From a virus, in IMG/VR virus record IMGVR_UViG_3300033143_002119, positions 1 through 25,906 of that record: a DNA stretch of 25,906 bases. One strand, given 5' to 3'. A program made the position numbers and the translations under genes. Of this stretch, positions 20,272 to 25,906 are shown one piece after another. The number at the start of each line of letters is the position of its first letter. Position 1 is the stretch's first letter. A model generated the notes under the pieces. The model was not told the origin of the DNA, did no database searches, and saw only the letters and a program-made list of their open reading frames with translations.

Positions 20272-21948
20272 TTACGCCGTGGGCGGCGCGTCGAAGTAAC
20301 AGCGGCGCCAGGCGGTGCCGACCTTGAGCAGGTGCGCGAAGCTCTGCTCGTAGAGCATGGTCTGCTGATTCGAGATCAGCTGGTCGTTGACGTAGCCGAC
20401 CACCATTTCCGCGTCAGGCACGCGGCAGAAGCTCGACGCCTGCTGCGGGTCGAATACCAGCGCGTACGTCTGCGCGATCTTGCTGGACAGCACGACGCGC
20501 ACGCCACCGATCGCCTTCAGCGTCGGCGTGTTGATGATCGCCGGGCCTTCACCGGCGCCGTGCACGTAATTCATGTTCGCGTCTTTCGCATTCGCGAGCT
20601 TGAACCAGTCGAGCTTGTGCATCACGCAGACGATATTGCGATCGCCGGGGATGTTCGCAGCGGACCACAGAACCAGATCGGCACGGTTGCCGCCGTCTTC
20701 GAGCGACGTGCTCCACGTGTCGGTGCTGACGCTGTGCGCGGTGATCTGCGTCGAGTTGAGCAGGCCGTGCAGCTGCGGCGCCGTGCCGCTGCCGTAGAGT
20801 AGATGCCACTCGAGCACCTCGCGCAAGCGCACCGGGAGCCGCCCGCTCGCCCACGAGGCGAGGTCGAAGAGGTTCGTGCGGCGCAGGCGCTGACGGGTCA
20901 GGATTACGTACGTGGCGAGCGTCTGAATGTCGACGCTCTGCAGCGACGCCTTCAGCACGCCGGCCGGCTTGATCCCGTTCTCGGCGGTCGCCGCGAACTC
21001 CTCGCCGGTCAGCAGGTCGCCGTCGTCGCAGTCGTAGTCGACCACGTTCGTGGCGAAGGTGATCGTGGTTCCGGGGGTGATCGCGCTGACGGTGTGCGGG
21101 CCGTGCTTGCCCTCGTAACCGCTGGTAGCCGACCAGGCGTAGACGGTCTGGCCGACGAAGAAGCCCTCGGTGTTGTGCACCGTGAACGCGCCAACGGCCG
21201 TGACGGATCCGCCGGTGATCGCGCCGTTGAGAGCGGCGACCACGTGGCCCTTGCTGCTCTCCTCGTCTTCTACCATCTCCTTGAAGGTGTCGGCGTCGAC
21301 GACGCCGGGAGCCTCGAAGATCAGGTCGACCAGACCGATCGGGTCGCGGATGAGCTCGGTGAGGCCCTGCTGTACGATCGGGTCGCTCGCGTCGCTCATG
21401 AGCCCGTCGTCGATCACGACAGACGACTCGCCGGCGAAGCCGTGGCGACGGGCGAACGGCATCGCGTTTTCGATCTTGAATCGCACCGACGCGCGCTTGT
21501 TGCCCTCGGCGAGCTCGCGGTACTTCTTCATTCCCTCGCCGGAAGCGAGCTCTTGCGCGAAGGCGCTGCCGAGGCGTCGCTCGGCAGGGCTCGGCGTGCC
21601 ACCCATGGCTTCGACGCGGGCGGTGCGCTCGTCGATCTGCTTGATGAGATCGTGATCCTTGTCGAGCCGGTCGGCGAGCTCGGCGTACTGCTCGCCGGCC
21701 TCGAGCTTGGCGAAGCGATCCGCGACGCTCTGCTCGGTGGCCAGACTCGCGGCGCGCGTGTCGATGAGCTCGATCCGCTCGTCGATCTTCGCGACGGTGT
21801 TACCGATGACCTCGATCTGCTCGGTGACCTTCGCGCCGAACGCCTCGAAGGCGGCAGCCGGAGCGGTGGGCGCCGGCGCGTCGAGAGACGCCGGGGGGCG
21901 GTTGAACGCGCCCGGCTTGGGCGCGAGCTTGGATCTCTTCTTTGACAT
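20272..21948 (-). CDS. major capsid protein, HK97 fold, with scaffold domain
   Basis: A 558-residue capsid protein. Residues about 33-115 are a coiled-coil delta/scaffold-like region (VTEQIEVIGNTVAKIDERIEL), normally removed by the protease encoded next door. The HK97 core starts near 150. The E-loop region begins near 222 and returns with EEFAATAENGIKPAGVLKASLQ at 316-337. In between is a roughly 70-residue beta-rich insertion (FTVHNTEGFFVGQTVYAW, HTVSAITPGTTITFATNVVDYD). The conserved TRQRLRR and GSG..PQLHGLLN segments follow. GAGGAG lies nine bases before the ATG at 21948; a TTG at 21954 is too near it. Confidence 0.85.
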   Translation of the reverse strand: MSKKRSKLAPKPGAFNRPPASLDAPAPTAPAAAFEAFGAKVTEQIEVIGNTVAKIDERIELIDTRAASLATEQSVADRFAKLEAGEQYAELADRLDKDHDLIKQIDERTARVEAMGGTPSPAERRLGSAFAQELASGEGMKKYRELAEGNKRASVRFKIENAMPFARRHGFAGESSVVIDDGLMSDASDPIVQQGLTELIRDPIGLVDLIFEAPGVVDADTFKEMVEDEESSKGHVVAALNGAITGGSVTAVGAFTVHNTEGFFVGQTVYAWSATSGYEGKHGPHTVSAITPGTTITFATNVVDYDCDDGDLLTGEEFAATAENGIKPAGVLKASLQSVDIQTLATYVILTRQRLRRTNLFDLASWASGRLPVRLREVLEWHLLYGSGTAPQLHGLLNSTQITAHSVSTDTWSTSLEDGGNRADLVLWSAANIPGDRNIVCVMHKLDWFKLANAKDANMNYVHGAGEGPAIINTPTLKAIGGVRVVLSSKIAQTYALVFDPQQASSFCRVPDAEMVVGYVNDQLISNQQTMLYEQSFAHLLKVGTAWRRCYFDAPPTA

Positions 21949-21950
21949 GG

Positions 21951-22556
21951 TCAAAATCTCCTCAGTCGGGCGGTGGCCCGGTGAATCGCCGCCGCTAGCG
22001 CGACCTCTGGATTGCTATCGATCGCCGGTGCCGCGGCAGGCTCCGGTTCGGCTGCTGCGCCTTCATCTGCGGCGCGCTCGACGAGCTCGGCGTACGCCTC
22101 TGGGTTCGCGCCCTCGGGGCAAGGGCCGACCTCGTAGATCGCCGAGAAGGAAAGCATGTGCTCGACTCCGTCGTCGTCTTCGGCGATCTCCCCGAAGTCG
22201 AATAGCATCGACGCGCCGGTGCGTGCCCTGCCATCCATGACGGTGAGTATGTCGATCGTCTCGTCGGTAGCGAAGGGAATACCCTCGAAGTAGAGCCCGC
22301 GGTCGTCTTCGTGTAGCTCAGACGCTTCGCCGAGTTGCAACGACCAGACGTTGTGTGACCAGTAGACCGGCATCTGCTGCCCGGCCTGGCGCGCGAGCAC
22401 CGACGCGAAGGCGCCAGGGTCGATCATCATGCGGCGCTTTTTCCACTCGAACGGATCGAAGTACTCGAACTCGTTACCGGTGATCGCGGCATATCCCTGC
22501 AGCTTGACGGTGCTCGGATCGACGACTTCGATCTGTGCTCGGGGCTTGAGTGCCAT
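21951..22556 (-). CDS. HK97-type prohead protease
   Basis: A 201-residue serine protease of the HK97 prohead family (U35). Seen: LQGYAAITGNEFEYFDPF at the N-terminus, the His motif MPVYWSHN (His68), DDRGLYFEGIPF, and the Ser motif ARTGASMLFDFGE (Ser116). The C-terminal 40 residues are Ala/Glu/Pro-rich and probably self-cleaved. It should trim the scaffold domain of the capsid protein during maturation. It starts at the ATG at 22556. An 88-base region upstream separates it from the plus-strand gene. Confidence 0.85.
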   Translation of the reverse strand: MALKPRAQIEVVDPSTVKLQGYAAITGNEFEYFDPFEWKKRRMMIDPGAFASVLARQAGQQMPVYWSHNVWSLQLGEASELHEDDRGLYFEGIPFATDETIDILTVMDGRARTGASMLFDFGEIAEDDDGVEHMLSFSAIYEVGPCPEGANPEAYAELVERAADEGAAAEPEPAAAPAIDSNPEVALAAAIHRATARLRRF

Positions 22557-22607
22557 GTCGTCAGGCTACCCGAGCTGAGCCGCTCGGAAAAGGGGCCAAC
22601 TTCGCCT

Positions 22608-22621
22608 GTTGACATGTTAAC
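22608..22621. promoter_or_regulatory. candidate operator dyad over the -35 box
   Basis: GTTGACATGTTAAC is an imperfect 14-base palindrome (six of seven pairs match) that covers the TTGACA box of the plus-strand promoter. A ribbon-helix-helix repressor made by the adjacent gene could bind here and control itself. Confidence 0.45.
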
Positions 22622-22637
22622 GGGGCGGATTGATACT
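22609..22637 (+). promoter_or_regulatory. sigma-70-type promoter for a leaderless gene
   Basis: A perfect -35 box TTGACA (22609-22614) is followed by a 17-base spacer and GATACT (22632-22637, four of six matches to TATAAT). The predicted start lies seven or eight bases later, at or next to the ATG at 22645. Confidence 0.65.
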
Positions 22638-22644
22638 ACCTGGC

Positions 22645-22830
22645 ATGCCGAAAACTGAGCACATCCGAGTCAGCGTGCGCGCGTGGTACGCGCTAAAACG
22701 GGTCCAAGCGTACGCGCCTGACTACCAGCGCGACAACGTTAAAACGTTCGCAACGCTGGTCGACGCGATACTCTACGGCGACGACGAGCTGCTCGTGCTG
22801 GCGCGTAAAAAGATGCGCGAGACGAACTAG
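22645..22830 (+). CDS. ribbon-helix-helix-like regulator, leaderless
   Basis: A 61-residue protein, the only convincing plus-strand gene. HIRVSVRAWYALKRVQAY (about residues 6-23) fits a beta-strand followed by helix 1, and NVKTFATLVDAILYG fits the turn and helix 2 of the Arc/CopG-like fold; C-terminus ARKKMRETN is basic. No Shine-Dalgarno sequence precedes the ATG, and the promoter at 22609-22637 would start the mRNA on or beside it. In-frame TTG at 22630 is not preferred. The stop interlocks with the portal stop. It probably represses itself, and perhaps also other phage promoters. Confidence 0.6.
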   Translation: MPKTEHIRVSVRAWYALKRVQAYAPDYQRDNVKTFATLVDAILYGDDELLVLARKKMRETN

Positions 22831-24272
22831 TCGTCGGCGACGATCGCGAGCTCTGGTGGCTGCGTGTCCTGCTCGTCGTCGGCTTCCTGGTCGGCGTCTT
22901 CGTCGGTCGCTTCGTCCGGCTCGGCGCGTCCGGCGATCACGTCGCGACCGGTCGACTTGTCCAGGTAGGGCCGCTCCGGCATGCCGAGCTCGAGGTGGTC
23001 GTTAATGTCGTTGGTTGAGTACCCAAGGCCCTGCAATTTCTCGCCGACCTCGAGCGCCGCGAGCTGCAGCTGCAACCCGATGTGCGACCCTGCCAGCGAG
23101 TAGAACAGGCGCACGTCGTCGCCGTACTGCCGGTGCACTAGCTGCGCGTTGTAGTGACCGTAAATCACTTCGAGCACCGGCGCGATCGAGCCGGTGAACC
23201 AGAGCACCGTGGCCTCTTTGGTGTTGCTATAGGTCGCCCGGTCGAGCTGCCCGAGAATGCTCGGCTGCGTGCCGATCGTAGCAATGATCTCGTCTCGCGC
23301 TGAATTCTTGGTATCGAAGACCTGCAGCTCTTCGGGCGACCAGCCCTTGATGGCCTTCGGACCGGAACCGAGCACGAGGATCCCACCGTCGTCTTGCACG
23401 CGCTGGTGATCGGCCTCAAGCTCGGCCTTGATCTTCGCGCGCTGCTCGGGGTTCGGGCTCAGTGGCGCGTCGAAGCCGACGACGATCCCGGGCGAGACGC
23501 GGTTACGCAGGTTGTAGCGCTGGCGCTCGGTGGCGATATGATCGATCTCGGTGGAGCGGAGCGCGGCGCGCAAGGGGCTCGCGCCTTTCCAAAAGCTCGA
23601 CGGGCTCGGCGCCATGATGTTGAGCAGCTGGTCTGGCTTCCACGTCAGGTCAGGCTTGCCGCCGCCGCGCTTGTATCGGTAGAGCGTCGGCGCGCCGTAG
23701 AGCTCATCGACGTCGGCGCTCATGGAGATCGGCGATAGCAGCGGCACGACTGACAGCCCCGCGAGCGAGCAGACCGGCACCTGATAGGCGTTGCCGGCCG
23801 CGTAGTAGTGCAGCGCCGTCACGTACAGGAGGTGCTGCCACGACCAAAACGGGAAGGTCTCAGATTTCCCGAGCGGGTCGCGGATGAAATCCTGCAACGG
23901 ATGCGACGCGTCCTGCATCTTGACCCACCTGCCGCCTACCTTCTCTTGCGCGATCGGCGTCAACTGCGACATGGCCTTCGCGTTTCCGTTGATGCTCGCC
24001 CACGACCAGGCGCTCGCGCGCAGCAGTCGATCGAGGTCGGTGTCGGTGTAGCCCATGGTCGCAGGGTATACCGGCGTCATCGGACCTAGCATCGTGTAGC
24101 GCTGGTCGACGTCGTCCCACGTCAGCGAGCTGAGCCGGTGCCCGGTCGCCGTCGCAAGTCCGAGCGCCTGCGTGCTTGCCCGGTGCTCCGGCTCGGCTGT
24201 GCCGCGCCTTGCATTGCGCCCGGCGACCCACTTTTTCAGATTCAACTCGTGTGACTCGACGTATCCGGCCAT
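22827..24272 (-). CDS. portal protein, HK97 family
   Basis: A 481-residue portal that forms the dodecameric ring at the head vertex. Seen: SAWSWASINGNAKAMSQLTPIAQEK (about 87-111), PLQDFIRDP, TALHYYAAGNAYQVPV, YKRGGGKPDLTWKPDQLLNI, PLRAALRSTEIDHIATERQRYNLRN (stem helix region) and QPSILGQLDRATYSNTKEA..LWF, all typical of Phage_portal members. The C-terminus is very acidic (DEATDEDADQEADDEQDTQ). GAGGAGG lies seven bases before the ATG at 24272. Confidence 0.85.
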   Translation of the reverse strand: MAGYVESHELNLKKWVAGRNARRGTAEPEHRASTQALGLATATGHRLSSLTWDDVDQRYTMLGPMTPVYPATMGYTDTDLDRLLRASAWSWASINGNAKAMSQLTPIAQEKVGGRWVKMQDASHPLQDFIRDPLGKSETFPFWSWQHLLYVTALHYYAAGNAYQVPVCSLAGLSVVPLLSPISMSADVDELYGAPTLYRYKRGGGKPDLTWKPDQLLNIMAPSPSSFWKGASPLRAALRSTEIDHIATERQRYNLRNRVSPGIVVGFDAPLSPNPEQRAKIKAELEADHQRVQDDGGILVLGSGPKAIKGWSPEELQVFDTKNSARDEIIATIGTQPSILGQLDRATYSNTKEATVLWFTGSIAPVLEVIYGHYNAQLVHRQYGDDVRLFYSLAGSHIGLQLQLAALEVGEKLQGLGYSTNDINDHLELGMPERPYLDKSTGRDVIAGRAEPDEATDEDADQEADDEQDTQPPELAIVADD

Positions 24273-24296
24273 GGCTGACCTCCTCGGCTTAGCCTA

Positions 24297-24309
24297 CCGG
24301 CGCCGCCGG
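24297..24309. other. GC-rich inverted repeat in terminase-portal gap
   Basis: CCGGC-GCC-GCCGG lies in the 50-base gap between terminase and portal. No T-tract follows on the minus strand, so this could be an attenuating hairpin or chance. Confidence 0.25.
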
Positions 24310-24322
24310 CGAGTTGCAAGCC

Positions 24323-25906
24323 CTAGCCGAATTGCCGGCCGCGCTCGAAAAACGTGAGCGCCATCGTCATCGTATCAACCCGGTCGTCTCGGGTGCGATT
24401 CGGGAAGCCGCATACCTCGGCGAGCCAGTAGTGCTGCTCGCCGTTCTCGTGCTCGCTCTGGATGTAGACGCGGCCTGACGCCGGCACGTAGGAGATCGCC
24501 TCTGCTCGCTGCCGCTTCGTCTCGCCTTGCACACTCCAATCGCGTACGAATTGATGTTCTCTTGGTAGCTTCTCTTCGGCTGCGACGTTCAACACTGCGC
24601 GCAGCCCGGCGATGATCGACGGGCCGTTCGCTGCCTTCTCGATCAGAATGCAGGCGAGCTGGTCGCCGTGCTGCTGCACGAGTTGCACGAGCACCTGGAT
24701 CGATGACGCTGAGTTGATTTTCTGGCGCACCTGCTGCACGAGATAGCAATCGCGGCCGAGCTTTCCCCATACGTCGAAAACAGCGTAATCAGTGTGCCGG
24801 GTCGCCTTCGACTCTTTGAGATTGTTCGGGTCGGCTGTGATGATCAGGTATTCGTACTTCGGCGGCAGCGGATAGGTGGGGAAGTCACCGTTCGCGAAGT
24901 CCGGGATCCTGACGGCGCGGCGCCAGTCGTCGATCGTCGGCTCGTGCGACCACCTCGCGAACATGTCGCGTAAAAAAATAACGCCGTGCTCAGGCGTTGG
25001 GTTCTGTTGGTTCTGTGCCTCGTCGGTCGCGGGATCATTCTCTCGCTCGGCGCTGGTCGTCGCCTCGTCGAGGATCGCCGGGTTGAGTAGCTCTTCGGGC
25101 TCGGTGCGTTGATCCGTCCATAGCTCGCCCGTGGCCAGGCAGCGCACCGACGAGCAGAACGTACGATCTGGCTCGTGCCGGTTCGGTAAAAACAGGTGCA
25201 CGAGGTTGGGATTCTCGGCCCGGCTAAGCAGGTATCCGGTAGCGTCGCTCTCGTGCGTGCGTTGCTGGATCTCGACGAAGGGAGACGTCAGCCGCGCGCG
25301 GCGTTTCAATAGCACCGATTCGAGCCAGGTGTTTATTTTTGCGTTCTCCTCGACGGAAACCTTGAGCGGATCGTTCGCGTCGTCGAGCACGCGGCAATGG
25401 GGGCGGGCGCCGATGATCCCAGAGCGCACCGTACGCGAGACGCGCCCACCGCGGCGGGTCGTCGCGAAGTTAGAATCGGCGGCGACGTGCGTTGACAGCT
25501 GCCAGTCGGGGCGGAAGGTGTTCTGGTACCAGGGCGACGCGACTAGATCGCGGTGGCGCCTGGCGTCGCGCAGGGCAACAAAATCATTCGTGCTCAGACA
25601 GAGGAAGCGATACCATGGTTTTTTCAGCCAGCACCAGGCCGGGAACAGTACCGAGCAGAGCAGCGACTTAGCGAAGCCCGGCGGCACGTTAATCAGAAGC
25701 CAGAGGATCTCCTCGGCGAACGCGGCTTCTAGGTGCTCGCAAATGCAGTCGATGTACCAGCCCCAGATCAGCGGCTCGTCTTCGTGAAAGAACGGCCAGG
25801 CGTTTTTAACGAACGTCGCGAGCGACGCCTCGCACCAGTACGCGGTAACAGCCGCGCGCGCCTCGTCTTCGCCGGCGCGCTCGATTATGTCGAGCAGTTG
25901 CGCGTG
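24323..25906 (-). CDS. terL: terminase large subunit (5' end outside window)
   Basis: At least 527 residues of the packaging motor; the frame stays open to the right edge, so the N-terminus is missing. Counting from the edge: WLLINVPPGFAKS (Walker A, PPGFAKS at 75-81), HCRVLDDANDP (Walker B, 174-180), then the RNase H-like nuclease with LIITADPNN (Asp359), ACILIEKAANG (Glu423) and DDRVD (507-511), giving the three expected acidic positions. The methionine-like start at 25687 is a GTG inside the Walker A region and is not the true start. The small subunit is expected beyond the right edge. Confidence 0.9.
   Translation of the reverse strand, partial: HAQLLDIIERAGEDEARAAVTAYWCEASLATFVKNAWPFFHEDEPLIWGWYIDCICEHLEAAFAEEILWLLINVPPGFAKSLLCSVLFPAWCWLKKPWYRFLCLSTNDFVALRDARRHRDLVASPWYQNTFRPDWQLSTHVAADSNFATTRRGGRVSRTVRSGIIGARPHCRVLDDANDPLKVSVEENAKINTWLESVLLKRRARLTSPFVEIQQRTHESDATGYLLSRAENPNLVHLFLPNRHEPDRTFCSSVRCLATGELWTDQRTEPEELLNPAILDEATTSAERENDPATDEAQNQQNPTPEHGVIFLRDMFARWSHEPTIDDWRRAVRIPDFANGDFPTYPLPPKYEYLIITADPNNLKESKATRHTDYAVFDVWGKLGRDCYLVQQVRQKINSASSIQVLVQLVQQHGDQLACILIEKAANGPSIIAGLRAVLNVAAEEKLPREHQFVRDWSVQGETKRQRAEAISYVPASGRVYIQSEHENGEQHYWLAEVCGFPNRTRDDRVDTMTMALTFFERGRQFG

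Noticed and set aside
20803-21945. Plus-strand open frame of 380 codons
   Set aside because: It lies wholly opposite the major capsid gene, has no ribosome-binding site, and its Val/Asp/Arg-rich composition is what GC-rich antisense frames give.
1-25906. CRISPR arrays, tRNA or rRNA genes, insertion sequences, integrase or attachment sites
   Set aside because: None seen; the only short repeated array (652-734) has no CRISPR-like spacing, and no transposase or recombinase motif is present.

Overview
The window reads as the structural half of a tailed-phage genome (or prophage) with a contractile tail (myovirus type). It is GC-rich by eye. Almost every gene lies on the minus strand, so transcription runs from the right edge to the left edge. 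The order is classical: terminase large subunit (cut by the right edge), HK97-type portal, prohead protease, major capsid protein, head-completion genes, tail terminator, DUF3383-type sheath, tube, two tail-assembly chaperones, tape measure, a compact baseplate set (Dit-like, plug, hub, Gp138-like spike, gp25, J, DUF2612), then tail-fibre and host-recognition proteins, then a lysis cassette ending in a DUF1906-type putative endolysin. No integrase, replication gene, tRNA or CRISPR array is visible. The host cannot be named from this sequence.

Layout. 25906-20272: packaging and capsid. 20259-17690: neck genes. 17680-13395: sheath, tube, chaperones and tape measure. 13398-8941: baseplate, as a chain of overlapping genes coupled by ATGA or TAATG junctions. 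8944-2663: fibres and receptor-binding proteins, with a Cys-Cys beta-propeller, two related proteins with N-terminal membrane anchors (one broken by a frameshift), and a beta-helix spike. 2651-763: lysis cassette, including a 29-residue membrane peptide encoded in an apparent gap. 734-652: an array of GTCTCA/TGAGAC dyads. 607-31: two small genes of unknown function.

The least ordinary parts are regulatory. First, a textbook sigma-54 promoter (TGGCACG-N4-TTGCA) lies in front of the two leftmost genes, and two phased dyads sit about 95-135 bp upstream of its predicted start, where enhancer-binding proteins usually bind. The same dyads also form two T-tailed hairpins that could terminate the late transcript. 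Second, the only plus-strand gene is a 61-residue ribbon-helix-helix-like protein. It has a TTGACA/17/GATACT promoter whose predicted start falls on its ATG (leaderless), a dyad over the -35 box, and a stop codon that interlocks with the portal stop. Protein family calls rest on motifs and gene order read by eye; no database search was run.
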